NCBI GenBank assembly: GCA_036675815.1
Contig: JAKFEE010000005.1
Span: 1 to 64,000, forward strand
DNA: 64,000 nucleotides
Source: JAKFEE01 sp036675815
GTDB lineage: Bacteria; Pseudomonadota; Alphaproteobacteria; Rhodospirillales; Magnetospirillaceae
Reading direction: 5' to 3'
Shown piece by piece: positions 18,240 through 27,299 of the stretch. Position 1 is the stretch's first letter, and every line of letters starts with the position of its first letter. The notes below the pieces were generated by a model. The model had not been told where the DNA came from, made no database searches, and saw only the letters and a list, made by a program, of their open reading frames with translations. The position numbers and the translations under genes were made by a program.

Positions 18240-18297
18240 CTGGAGCGCGGACCTCCAGGTCCGCATCCCTTTGCGGGTCTGGAGACCCGCGCTCCAG
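18240..18297. repeat. Family-2 bipartite palindromic element
   Basis: Arms GGAGCGCGGACCTCCAGGTC and GGGTCTGGAGACCCGCGCTC, inverted, in the 73-base gap between the binding-protein and first permease genes. It could form mRNA hairpins that separate high expression of the binding protein from the permease genes. Confidence 0.75.
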
Positions 18298-18309
18298 GAG
18301 AGGGAATCC

Positions 18310-19179
18310 ATGCCGCTCGAACTGTATCTGAACGTCATTACCGGCGGCCTTCTTACCGGCCTGGTCTATGGCCTGATGGCCCTCGGGCTCTCCGCCATTT
18401 TCGGCGTCATGCGCATCGTCAACTTCGCCCATGGCGACATGATGGTGGCGGCGATGTACGCCGCCCTGGTGCTGTTCAACGTGCAGGGCATCACCCCGCT
18501 GGCAGCGCTGCCCATCGTCGCCGGCGGGCTGTTCCTGGTCGGCTACGTACTGCAGCGCCTTCTGGTCAACCGCCTCATCCAGGCCACCGAGCACATTCAG
18601 TTCCTGGCCCTGCTCGGCGTCGCCATGGTCATCACCAACGGCATGTTGATGGCGTTCGGCCCCGACGCCCAGGGCGTGCTGCTGGACTATTCCTTCGACA
18701 GCTACAGCTTTGGGCCGCTGATCCTCGACAAGGTCCGGGTCATCGCCGCCGTCGTCGCCGGCATGGCCGCGCTGTTGCTGTGGGCGTTCTTTGCCTACAC
18801 GCGGATCGGCAAGGCCATCCGCGCCTGTGCCGACAACCTCACCGGGGCCCGCGTCGTCGGCCTCGACGTCGACCGGCTCTATGCCGTGACCTTCGGCGTC
18901 GGCGCCGCCTGTGTCGGCGTCGCCGGCTGCCTGCTGCTGATGCTGGTCGACGTTCATCCGCATCTGAGTACCGATTACACCCTGCTCGGCTTCATCATCG
19001 TCATCGTCGGCGGGCTTGGCAGCCTGGGCGGCGCGCTGCTCGGCGGCGTCGTCATCGGCCTCGCCGAGGCCTTGGGCGGCGTGCTGGTCGAACCCAGCCT
19101 GAAGAGCATGTTCAGCTTCGGCTTGCTGATCCTCATCCTGCTGATCCGCCCCGAGGGCCTGATGGGAAAACGCACATGA
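18310..19179 (+). CDS. livH: Branched-chain-type ABC importer permease, LivH
   Basis: Inner-membrane permease of 289 residues with about eight transmembrane segments. LivH marks: TGLVYGLMALGLSAIFGVMR, IVNFAHGDMMVAAMYAALVL, the EAA-like loop IGKAIRACADNLTGARVVGL and LLGFIIVIVGGLGSLGGALLG near the C-terminus. The start ATG 18310 is preceded by AGGAGAGGGA; the longer upstream frame lies within the binding-protein gene and a repeat. The stop overlaps the livM start as ATGA. It pairs with LivM to form the channel for the substrate delivered by the Tat-exported binding protein. Confidence 0.92.
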   Translation: MPLELYLNVITGGLLTGLVYGLMALGLSAIFGVMRIVNFAHGDMMVAAMYAALVLFNVQGITPLAALPIVAGGLFLVGYVLQRLLVNRLIQATEHIQFLALLGVAMVITNGMLMAFGPDAQGVLLDYSFDSYSFGPLILDKVRVIAAVVAGMAALLLWAFFAYTRIGKAIRACADNLTGARVVGLDVDRLYAVTFGVGAACVGVAGCLLLMLVDVHPHLSTDYTLLGFIIVIVGGLGSLGGALLGGVVIGLAEALGGVLVEPSLKSMFSFGLLILILLIRPEGLMGKRT

Positions 19180-20177
19180 CCACGACCGCCGCGGCCACCG
19201 CCGCCGCCCCCGTCCGGCTGCCCCGCGGCACGCTGCTGCTGGCCGGCTTGGCCGCGCTGCTGCTGATGGCGCCCCTGTTCGCCGGCGACTACCTTCTGTC
19301 GGTGCTGATCCTCATCTGCTACCAGGCCTATCTGGGTATGGCGTGGAACGCCATGATGGGCTTTGCCGGCCAGTTCTCGCTGGGGCACGCCCTTTACATC
19401 GGCCTCGGCGGCTATGCCGCCGGTGCCCTGTTCGTCCATTTCGGCATCCCGCCGTGGATCGGCATGCTCGTCGGCGCCGCCGTCGCCACCGCGGCCGGCG
19501 CCGTCGTCGGCGCCCTCGGCTTCCGCTTCGGCGTCAAGGGCGTCTATTTCGCCCTGCTGACCATCGCCTTTGCCGAATTCACCCGCATCCTGTTCGATCA
19601 CTGGGACTGGGTGGGCGCGTCGAGCGGTCTGTTCCTGCCGGTGGCCCACGATCAGGTGTCGCTGTGGTTGCTGCGCGGACCGCCGGTGATGTTCTACTAC
19701 GTCATCCTCGGCCTGCTGATTGCCGCCTTCGTGCTGTCGTGGGCGCTGCTGCGCCGCCGCATCGGCTATTATTGGCAGGCCATCCGCGAGGATCAGGATG
19801 CCGCCGAAACCCTGGGCATCGACGTCTTCAAGTACAAGATGGCGGCGGTGATGCTGTCGGCGGCGATGACCGCGGTGGGCGGCGTGTTCTACGCCTTCTA
19901 CTACAACAACCTTTACCCTGAGACGATCTTCTCGATGCACCGCTCGATCGAGCTGATGTTGGGCACCATCGTCGGCGGCATCGGCACCCTGTTCGGCCCG
20001 ATCCTCGGCGCGGCGCTGCTGGTGGTGTTGGGCGAGGTGCTGACCCTGCTGACCGAGGATCTGGGGCTGGACGGCGTCAAGCAGATCTTCTACGGCCTAT
20101 GCCTGCTTATCATCGTCCTCTGGCGGCCGGCCGGCATCTGGCCGTGGCTGCGGACGCGCCTGGGGCTCGGCACATGA
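19176..20177 (+). CDS. livM: Branched-chain-type ABC importer permease, LivM
   Basis: Second inner-membrane permease, 333 residues, with about nine hydrophobic segments. LivM features: YLGMAWNAMMGFAGQFSLGH, FGVKGVYFALLTIAFAEFTR, the coupling-helix region YWQAIREDQDAAETLGIDVF and a C-terminal YGLCLLIIVLWRPAGIWP. It is linked by four-base overlaps to livH upstream and livG downstream, so all three are probably translated as a unit. Substrate specificity lies in the binding protein, not here. Confidence 0.92.
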   Translation: MTTTAAATAAAPVRLPRGTLLLAGLAALLLMAPLFAGDYLLSVLILICYQAYLGMAWNAMMGFAGQFSLGHALYIGLGGYAAGALFVHFGIPPWIGMLVGAAVATAAGAVVGALGFRFGVKGVYFALLTIAFAEFTRILFDHWDWVGASSGLFLPVAHDQVSLWLLRGPPVMFYYVILGLLIAAFVLSWALLRRRIGYYWQAIREDQDAAETLGIDVFKYKMAAVMLSAAMTAVGGVFYAFYYNNLYPETIFSMHRSIELMLGTIVGGIGTLFGPILGAALLVVLGEVLTLLTEDLGLDGVKQIFYGLCLLIIVLWRPAGIWPWLRTRLGLGT

Positions 20178-20949
20178 GCGCGGTGCATGCCATGGACGTC
20201 GCCGTCACACCACAGCCCGCGGTGGCTACGCCCATCCTGGAGGTCAACGGCCTGACCAAGGCCTTCCGCGGCCTGACCGCGGTGAACGACGTCTCGTTCG
20301 AGGTGCCGCGGGGCGGCATCGTCGCCCTCATCGGACCCAACGGCGCCGGCAAGACCACCACCTTCAACCTGATCGCCGGCGTCCTGCGCCCCAATGGCGG
20401 CACGGTCACGCTGGAGGGGCAAGGCGTCACCGGACTGCGCCCCGACCGCATCTGTCATGCCGGCATCGGCCGCACCTTCCAGCTGGTGAAGCCGTTCGGT
20501 GCGCTGACGGTCCTGGAGAATGTCATGGTCGGGGCGTTGCGCGCCGACCCGAGTGTTGCCGCGGCTACCGCCAAGTCGCATGAGATCCTGGCCCTGCTGG
20601 AGCTGGACGACAAGGCGCGGCTGATGGCCAACACCCTCACCTTGCCCGACCGCAAGCGGCTGGAGGTGGCGCGCGCCCTAGCCACTGCCCCGAAACTGCT
20701 GCTGCTCGACGAGGTGATGGCCGGCCTGCGCCCGACCGAGACCGACCGCATGGTGGCGATCCTGGCCCAACTCAACCGCGAGACCGGCCTGACCATCCTG
20801 CTGATCGAGCATGTCATGCGCGCGGTGATGGCGCTGTCGCAGCGCGTCGTGGTGCTGAACTACGGTGAGAAGATCTGCGACGGCACCCCCGAGCAGGTCA
20901 CCCGCGACCCCAAGGTCCTGGAATGCTATCTCGGCGAGGAGGACGAGGC

Positions 20950-20953
<4 letters not shown>
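20174..20953 (+). CDS. livG: Branched-chain-type ABC importer ATPase, LivG
   Basis: Cytoplasmic ATPase of 259 residues: Walker A LIGPNGAGKTTTFNL, Q-loop region GIGRTFQLVKPF, Walker B PKLLLLDEVMAGL, H-loop TILLIEHVMRAVMALSQRVV. The normal LSGGQ-like signature is replaced by LTLPDRKRLEVARALA and Walker B continues VMAGL rather than PAAGL; such variants occur in Liv-type importers of aromatic acids, so activity is still expected. The start overlaps the livM stop (ATGA) and its stop overlaps the livF start. Confidence 0.92.
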
Positions 20954-21657
<704 letters not shown>

Positions 21658-21663
21658 TTGATC

Positions 21664-21745
21664 GTCACCCCCGCGCAAGCGGGGGTCCAATCCGCGATTC
21701 AGCGAAAGCGTCTGCGGAATGGGTTCCCGCTTTCGCGGGAACGAC
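21664..21745. repeat. Family-1 bipartite REP element
   Basis: Arms GTCACCCCCGCGCAAGCGGG and TTCCCGCTTTCGCGGGAACG, inverted, in the livF-ligase gap. It ends 36 bases before the ligase start codon. Confidence 0.8.
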
Positions 21746-21780
21746 GAAACAGGCAAAAAAACATGAAACCCGAGGGAACC

Positions 21781-23625
21781 ATGTCCAAGCCCCCCTTCGC
21801 CCCGCTCAACTTCGCGCCCGCCATGGTCGACGTGCGCGAGCTGCCGGACGGCGGCTACCTGTTGAAATCGGGCCAGGACCTCGAGCCGTATGCACGCTGC
21901 CTTGGCGACCTTCTCCGCCATTGGGCGGAAAGCCAGCCCGAACGCCTGTTCCTGGCTCAGCGTGACGCGCGCGGCGCGTGGCGCAAGATCACCTTCGGCG
22001 AAACCTGGGACGCAGCGCGGGCTATCGGACAATCCCTGCTGAACCGCCGCCTGTCGGCAGAGCGCCCGGTGGTGATCCTGTCCGACAATGGCATCGATCA
22101 TGCCCTGTTGACTCTAGCTGCCATGCATGTCGGCATCCCCGTGGCGCCGGTCTCGCCGGCCTATTCGCTGATGTCGCAGGATTTCGCCAAGCTGAAGCAC
22201 ATCATGGCGCTGATGACGCCGGGGCTGGTCTATGCCGCCGACGGCGCCCGCTTCGAGAAGGCCCTGGCCGCCGTCGATCTGGGGGGCGCCGAGTTGGTGG
22301 TCAGCAACAATCCGCCGGCCAGCCTGCCGACCACGCCCTTCGCCGAATTGCTGCAAGCACGGCCGGGCGCCGAGGTCGACCGCGCCTTCGCGCTGGTCGG
22401 CCCCGACACCTGCGCCAAGATCCTGTTCACCTCGGGCTCGACCGACCTGCCCAAGGGCGTGATCAACACGCAGCGCATGCTGTGTTCCAACCAGCAGGCC
22501 ATTGCCCAGGTGTGGCCGTTCCTGTCGGAGCGGCCGCCGGTGGTGCTCGATTGGCTGCCGTGGAACCACACCTTCGGCGGCAACCACAACTTCAACATGA
22601 TCCTGCGCCACGGCGGATCGCTGTACATCGACGACGGCAAGCCGGTGCCCGGCCTCATCGACAAGACTGTGCAGAATCTGCGCGAGGTGTCGCCGACGCT
22701 GTATTTCAACGTGCCGCGCGGCTTCGACATGCTGCTGCCCCACCTGGCCAAGGACGAGGACCTGCGCAACGGCTTCTTCCGCGAGCTCGACCTCATCTTC
22801 TATGCGGGCGCCGCCCTGCCGCAGAACCTGTGGGAATGGCTGGAAGAACTGTCGATCGCCAGTCGCGGCAAACGCGTGCGCTTCGTCTCGGCCTGGGGCG
22901 CCACCGAAACCTCGCCGATGATCACCACCGTACATTTCGACATCGACCGCGCCGGCGTCATCGGCCTGCCCGCCCCCGGTGCCGAGGTCAAGTTCGTGCC
23001 CAACGGCGGCAAGTACGAGATGCGGGTGCGCGGACCCAACATCATGCCCGGCTATTACAAGCGCCCCGACCTCACCGAAAAGGCCTTCGACGCCGACGGC
23101 TTCTATTGCACCGGCGACGCCGGCCGCTTCGCCGATGCCAACGATCCGGCCAAGGGCATCGTCTTCGACGGCCGCACCGCCGAGGATTTCAAGCTGATGT
23201 CGGGCACCTGGGTGAATGTCGGGGCGGTGCGCGTCAAAGCCATCGCCGCCTGCGCGCCGGTGATCAGCGACGCCGTCATCACCGGCCATGATCGCGAGGA
23301 CATCGGCATGCTGGCCTTCGCCAATCCGGCCGGTTGCCTGTCACTGTGCCCCGGCGCGCCCGCCGACACGCCGCTGTGCACGCTGCTGCAGCGCCCCGAG
23401 GTGCGCGAACATCTGGCTGCCGGCCTGCGCAAAATGGCCGCCGAGGCCGGCGGCAGCTCGACATACGTCGCCCGCGTTCTGCTGATGGACGAGCCGCCGT
23501 CGATCGACGCCAACGAGATCACCGACAAGGGCTACATCAACCAGCGCGCCGTGCTTGTGCGCCGCGCCGCCCTGGTGGAGCGGCTGTATGCCGACGACGA
23601 TCCGGACGTCATCCGGCTCTCGTGA
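21781..23625 (+). CDS. Feruloyl-CoA synthetase-like acyl-CoA ligase
   Basis: AMP-forming ligase of 614 residues that activates a carboxylic acid through an acyl-adenylate to its CoA thioester. The P-loop is KILFTSGSTDLPKGVINTQR; further core motifs are VLDWLPWNHTFGGNHNFNM, WGATETSPM and YCTGDAGRFAD. The N-terminal AESQPERLFLAQRD and the FNVPRGFDMLLPHLAKDE segment resemble feruloyl-CoA synthases (Fcs), which accept ferulate, coumarate and caffeate. The chosen ATG (21781) has GAGGG 5 bases upstream; an earlier in-frame ATG at 21763 has none. Neighbouring importer, crotonase, dehydrogenase and MarR genes support a phenylpropenoid-degradation role. The exact acid is inferred. Confidence 0.82.
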   Translation: MSKPPFAPLNFAPAMVDVRELPDGGYLLKSGQDLEPYARCLGDLLRHWAESQPERLFLAQRDARGAWRKITFGETWDAARAIGQSLLNRRLSAERPVVILSDNGIDHALLTLAAMHVGIPVAPVSPAYSLMSQDFAKLKHIMALMTPGLVYAADGARFEKALAAVDLGGAELVVSNNPPASLPTTPFAELLQARPGAEVDRAFALVGPDTCAKILFTSGSTDLPKGVINTQRMLCSNQQAIAQVWPFLSERPPVVLDWLPWNHTFGGNHNFNMILRHGGSLYIDDGKPVPGLIDKTVQNLREVSPTLYFNVPRGFDMLLPHLAKDEDLRNGFFRELDLIFYAGAALPQNLWEWLEELSIASRGKRVRFVSAWGATETSPMITTVHFDIDRAGVIGLPAPGAEVKFVPNGGKYEMRVRGPNIMPGYYKRPDLTEKAFDADGFYCTGDAGRFADANDPAKGIVFDGRTAEDFKLMSGTWVNVGAVRVKAIAACAPVISDAVITGHDREDIGMLAFANPAGCLSLCPGAPADTPLCTLLQRPEVREHLAAGLRKMAAEAGGSSTYVARVLLMDEPPSIDANEITDKGYINQRAVLVRRAALVERLYADDDPDVIRLS

Positions 23626-23627
23626 GC

Positions 23628-23739
23628 CCTCTCCCGCTTGCGGGAGAGGGAGGGGACCCGCATAGCGGGGAGGGTGAGGGCAGCGCTTTGAGGCCTGAGC
23701 TCTACCCTCACCCCGACCCTCTCCCGCAAGCGGGAGAGG
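23628..23739. repeat. Family-3 nested inverted repeat
   Basis: Two CCCTCTCCCGC-NN-GCGGGAGAGG hairpins (23628-23650 and 23717-23739) flank an inner GGGTGAGGG...CCCTCACCC pair, so the whole element can fold as one long hairpin. It lies between the ligase and acyl-CoA dehydrogenase genes and may act as a terminator. Confidence 0.75.
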
Positions 23740-23778
23740 AAGCAAACGACCCGCGGCTCTAAAATGGCTAGGAACACG

Positions 23779-25428
23779 ATGATCGATTACCGTGCGCCAG
23801 TCGCCGACATCCTGTTCGCCCTCACCCATGGCGGCCGGGCCTCCCGACTGCCTGGATGGGATGCCGAACTCGCCGCCGCGGTACTGGAGCAGGCGGCCCG
23901 CTTCGTCGACGGCGAGATCGCGCCCCTCGACCCCATCGGCGATGCCACGCCGGCGCGGATCGAGAACGGGCGCGTGGTGATGCCACCCGCCTTCGGCAGA
24001 GCCTATCGCGCCTTCGCCGAAGCAGGCTGGCCCGGCCTCGCAGTCGACGAAGCCTTTGGCGGCCAGGGCCTGCCGCACGTGCTGGCATCGTGCCTGTCCG
24101 AGATGCTCTCGGGCGCCTGCATCTCCTTTCAGATGGTGCTGTCGCTGGCCCAGGGCGCCGTCCGCACCCTGGCGGCCAACGGCAGCGACGAGCAGAAGCG
24201 CCGCTACCTGCCGCGGCTGGCCTCGGGCGAATGGCTGGCCACCATGTGCCTCACCGAGCCGCAAGCCGGCTCGGACCTCGGCCTGGTCCGGACCACGGCC
24301 CATCCGGCGCCGGATGGCAGCTGGCAGCTGTCCGGCGGCAAGGTCTTCATCTCGGGCGGCGACCAGGACCTGACCGGGAAAGTGCTGCATCTGGTGCTGG
24401 CTCGCACGCCCGACGCACCGTCCGGCACCAAGGGCCTGTCGCTGTTCCTGTGCCCGTCGGAGCTCCCCGACGGCCAGCGCAACGCCGTCTCGGTGCTGCG
24501 GCTGGAGGACAAGCTCGGCATGCACGCCTCGCCCACATGCCAGATGGCCTTCGACGGCGCCTGGGCCGAGATCGTCGGCGTGCCCGGCGAAGGCCTGGCG
24601 CGCATGTTCACCATGATGAATGCCGAGCGCCTGGACGTCGCCATCCAGGGCGTCGGCTTGGCCGAGGTGGCCAGTCAGCGCGCCTGGGCCTACGCCACGC
24701 AACGCCGGCAGGGGCGCATCGGAGCCGAAGAGGCGCCGGCGATCATTGCCCGTCATGCCGACGTCCGCCGCATGCTGCTGCATCAGGCCGCCCTGGCCAT
24801 GGGCTGCCGCGCCATGACCTATGACACGCTGGTCGAACTCGAGCTGGGGCGGCATCCGGCCCTGGTCGAGTTCATGACACCCATGTGCAAGGCTTTTGCC
24901 ACCGACGCGGCGATCGAGGCGGCACAGCTGGCCATCCAGGTGCACGGCGGCTACGGCTATCTGCGCGAATACCGTGTCGAGCAGATCCTGCGTGATGCCC
25001 GTATCACCAGCATCTACGAGGGGACCAATGGCATCCAGGCGATCACGCTCGCCGGGCGGCTTCTGCACATGCAAGGCGGTGCTGCCGCCGCCGCGTTCCG
25101 GCGTTGGGTCGAGGAGGCCATGACCGTCGCCGGCGAGGACATGGCCGCGGCCACCGGTGCGGCGCTGGCACAATGGCGCTGCGCCACCGAAAGTCTGGCC
25201 GTCGGCAGCGATCCAGGCGGCGCGGCCGCCGCCTATCTGCGCCTGACCGGTTTGACCGCCATGGGGGCCGCCTGGTGTCGCCTCGACGGTGCCGCCGCTC
25301 GATCCGCCCATCCGCAGCGATTGCGCGCCCTCGCCGACTATGTGCGGGCATGGATGCTGCCCGAGACGGTCTATCTCACCGAGCTGTGCCTCAACCACGA
25401 GCCAATGCCCGAACTGCCCATCGGCTAG
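23779..25428 (+). CDS. Acyl-CoA dehydrogenase, long (~550-residue) type
   Basis: FAD-dependent dehydrogenase of 549 residues, longer than the usual ~380 because of extra N- and C-terminal segments typical of the AcdA/FadE-like subgroup. FAD and substrate motifs: CLTEPQAGSDLGLVRTTA, GGKVFISGGDQDLTG, the QVHGGYGYLREYRVEQILRD segment and a catalytic-base region ITSIYEGTNGIQAITLAG. The ATG at 23779 follows TAGGA by 6 bases and is preferred over the one at 23764. In this locus it could oxidise a saturated arylpropionyl-CoA to the enoyl-CoA handled by the crotonase. Confidence 0.88.
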   Translation: MIDYRAPVADILFALTHGGRASRLPGWDAELAAAVLEQAARFVDGEIAPLDPIGDATPARIENGRVVMPPAFGRAYRAFAEAGWPGLAVDEAFGGQGLPHVLASCLSEMLSGACISFQMVLSLAQGAVRTLAANGSDEQKRRYLPRLASGEWLATMCLTEPQAGSDLGLVRTTAHPAPDGSWQLSGGKVFISGGDQDLTGKVLHLVLARTPDAPSGTKGLSLFLCPSELPDGQRNAVSVLRLEDKLGMHASPTCQMAFDGAWAEIVGVPGEGLARMFTMMNAERLDVAIQGVGLAEVASQRAWAYATQRRQGRIGAEEAPAIIARHADVRRMLLHQAALAMGCRAMTYDTLVELELGRHPALVEFMTPMCKAFATDAAIEAAQLAIQVHGGYGYLREYRVEQILRDARITSIYEGTNGIQAITLAGRLLHMQGGAAAAAFRRWVEEAMTVAGEDMAAATGAALAQWRCATESLAVGSDPGGAAAAYLRLTGLTAMGAAWCRLDGAAARSAHPQRLRALADYVRAWMLPETVYLTELCLNHEPMPELPIG

Positions 25429-25482
25429 CCCTGTGCCAATCCGGGGAACCGGCGCACGCTTCGGGGGTTTGCCTCGTGAGCA

Positions 25483-26346
25483 ATGCAGAAGGACGTCCCC
25501 GTGGCCGCGCCACCGCACAGCCGCCGTCACCCCGGCCGCAGTTTCGCGGTGGGCATCGCTCGCGCCTTCGCGGGGTCGCTGATTTTCGCCCTGCCCCTGC
25601 TGATGACCATGGAGATGTGGTGGCTGGGTTTCACCATGGATCGGCTGCGGCTGGCCCTGCTGGTGGTCCTGACGCTGCCGGTGCTGGTCGGGCTCGCCCG
25701 CTATATCGGCTTCGAGCGCACGAGCGGCTGGGCCGATGATCTCCGCGACGGCCTGATCGGCTATGCCGTCGGCTTCATCGCCTCGACGATTGTGCTGGTG
25801 CTGCTTGGCATCATCGAGGCGGGCATGAGTGCCGACGAGGTGATCGGCAAGGTGGCGTTGCAGGCGGTCCCCGCCTCGATCGGCGCCGTCCTGGCCCGCA
25901 GCCAGCTGGGCAGCGAACGGGACAGGCGCGACGAGGAAACGCAGAAGCGCCACGCCGGCTATTTCGGCGAGATGTTCATCACCGCCGTGGGCGCCCTGTT
26001 CCTCGCATTGAATCTTGCCCCCACCGAGGAGATGGTGTTGATCAGCTATATGATGAGCGGCTGGCATACGGTGGCGGTGGCCCTGCTGTCGCTGCTGATC
26101 ATGCATGCCTTCGTCTATGCCCTCGATTTCGCCGGCGGCTCGGCGCATCCGTCAGACATGCCGCGCTGGCGTAGTTTTCTGTTGCTGCCCGTCACCGGTT
26201 ACGCCATCTGCCTGGTCATCTCGTTGTATGTGCTGTGGAGCTTCGGCCGTACCGACGGCACCGACATCGGCCAGGTGATCAAGGCGACGGTAGTCTTGGG
26301 CTTTCCCGCCGCCATCGGCGGCGCGGCGGCACGCCTGGTGGTGTAG
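25483..26346 (+). CDS. TIGR02587/DUF2391-type integral membrane protein
   Basis: Membrane protein of 287 residues with about seven hydrophobic helices and a soluble charged loop (SERDRRDEETQKRHAGYFGE, about 145-165). It matches the conserved TIGR02587 family: GFERTSGWADDLRDGLIGYA and the FGEMFITAVGALFLALNLAP TEEM block are characteristic. Function is unknown; the family is nearly always followed by a TIGR02588 gene, as here, two bases downstream. The preferred start is ATG 25483. No regulatory clue is visible. Confidence 0.78.
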   Translation: MQKDVPVAAPPHSRRHPGRSFAVGIARAFAGSLIFALPLLMTMEMWWLGFTMDRLRLALLVVLTLPVLVGLARYIGFERTSGWADDLRDGLIGYAVGFIASTIVLVLLGIIEAGMSADEVIGKVALQAVPASIGAVLARSQLGSERDRRDEETQKRHAGYFGEMFITAVGALFLALNLAPTEEMVLISYMMSGWHTVAVALLSLLIMHAFVYALDFAGGSAHPSDMPRWRSFLLLPVTGYAICLVISLYVLWSFGRTDGTDIGQVIKATVVLGFPAAIGGAAARLVV

Positions 26347-26348
26347 AC

Positions 26349-26753
26349 ATGGCCCATCCGCACGAACACCAGGTCCGGCCCGGCTTGCATCTCGTGCAGT
26401 GGGCCTTTGCCATTCTCGGTTTGGCCTTGGTCGTCGGCTCGGCCGCGTTCATGGTCTATCGCGCCGTCGGCATCGACGGCGGGCCACCGGCGCTGAGCGT
26501 GCGCTGGTCGGCGGCAGTGCGGCAGCGGGACGGCTGGCTGCTGCCGTTCACCGCGATCAATGGCGGCGGGGAGCCGGCGGCGCAGGTGTGGATCGAGGCC
26601 AGCATCATCGCCACCGACGGCAGCCGTGAGACCAGCCGCACCGTCCTCGACTACGTGCCCGCCCATTCCGAACGCCGCGGCGGGTTGGTGTTCCGCACGG
26701 ACCCGACGGCCGGCCAACTCACGATTCGGGCCCTCGGCTATACCGAGCCATGA
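26349..26753 (+). CDS. TIGR02588 family single-pass membrane protein
   Basis: Protein of 134 residues with one N-terminal transmembrane helix (LVQWAFAILGLALVVGSAAF) and a periplasmic-side beta-rich domain. It is the regular partner of the preceding TIGR02587 protein, with two bases between stop and start. The soluble part (LLPFTAINGGGEPAAQVWIE, TVLDYVPAHSERRGGLVFRT) resembles small immunoglobulin-like folds. Function is unknown; the constant pairing suggests the two proteins form one complex. Confidence 0.75.
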   Translation: MAHPHEHQVRPGLHLVQWAFAILGLALVVGSAAFMVYRAVGIDGGPPALSVRWSAAVRQRDGWLLPFTAINGGGEPAAQVWIEASIIATDGSRETSRTVLDYVPAHSERRGGLVFRTDPTAGQLTIRALGYTEP

Positions 26754-26960
26754 CGGCCGTTCCCTGCCCGCCACATGACCGCCCTGGGCCACAGCAACGA
26801 CAAAATCAAACCATTCAATAGGATTAGTCATAGTATTACATACCAAAACATTATGGCATTACGACGGGATAGCGAGGAGCATACTCGGCAGTATCTACAC
26901 TTACGCGCCATTTATTCGCGCTGCCTCGTCTGGTCTCATTACCACGGTACCATTTGCGGA
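26754..26960. promoter_or_regulatory. AT-richer leader before the ACP cassette
   Basis: About 200 bases without a convincing gene, visibly lower in GC than the surroundings around 26800-26950. It contains a perfect ATACT-CGGC-AGTAT dyad (26881-26894). Just downstream, ACCATG-CTT-CATGGT (26970-26984) can form a hairpin over a candidate ACP start codon. No clear -35/-10 pair is evident; it is the natural promoter region for the four-gene cassette. Confidence 0.45.
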
Positions 26961-27293
26961 ATGAGATGCACCATGCTTCATGGTCAGAACGGCGCGACGG
27001 CGCCGAAAATCGATACCGCCCGCAACACTCCCACACCCACCCATATCCGATCGACGCTGCGCGTCCATTTCATCGAGAATTTCCTGCTCGGCGACGAACA
27101 GGGCCTTGGCGATGACACCTCGCTGATCGACGCCGGCGTCCTCGATTCCACTGGCGCCATCGAGATCGTCGCGTTCCTGGAAGCCGAGTTCGGCATCACG
27201 GTGTGCGACCATGAGATCGTCGCCGACAACCTCGACAGCATCGCGCGCATCGAGGCTTTCGTCGGGCGCAAGCGAGCCGCCGGTCAAGAGTGA
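26961..27293 (+). CDS. Acyl carrier protein (phosphopantetheine-binding)
   Basis: Small carrier protein. The domain (about residues 28-105) contains the attachment serine in SLIDAGVLDSTGAIEIVAFL (Ser63 if translation starts at ATG 26961), followed by EAEFGITVCDHEIVADNLDS typical of ACP helices II-III. The start is uncertain: ATGs at 26961 and 26973 both have weak ribosome sites, and the frame is open further upstream into the AT-rich leader. It is the first gene of a tight cassette and lies 6 bases before the ligase gene. Its place beside an AMP-forming ligase suggests that it receives an acyl or aminoacyl group as a thioester. A housekeeping fatty-acid ACP is unlikely given the divergent sequence and context. 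Confidence 0.82.
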   Translation: MRCTMLHGQNGATAPKIDTARNTPTPTHIRSTLRVHFIENFLLGDEQGLGDDTSLIDAGVLDSTGAIEIVAFLEAEFGITVCDHEIVADNLDSIARIEAFVGRKRAAGQE

Positions 27294-27299
27294 GGCACC

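Noticed and set aside
16875..18338. Minus-strand open frame opposite the ABC binding-protein gene
   Set aside because: No recognisable domain; the plus strand has a Tat signal, a ribosome site and family motifs.
23341..26148. Open frame of about 935 codons on the minus strand across ligase, dehydrogenase and membrane-protein genes
   Set aside because: Low-complexity His/Arg/Gln-rich translation spanning three clear plus-strand genes and an intergenic repeat; typical of antisense frames in high-GC DNA.
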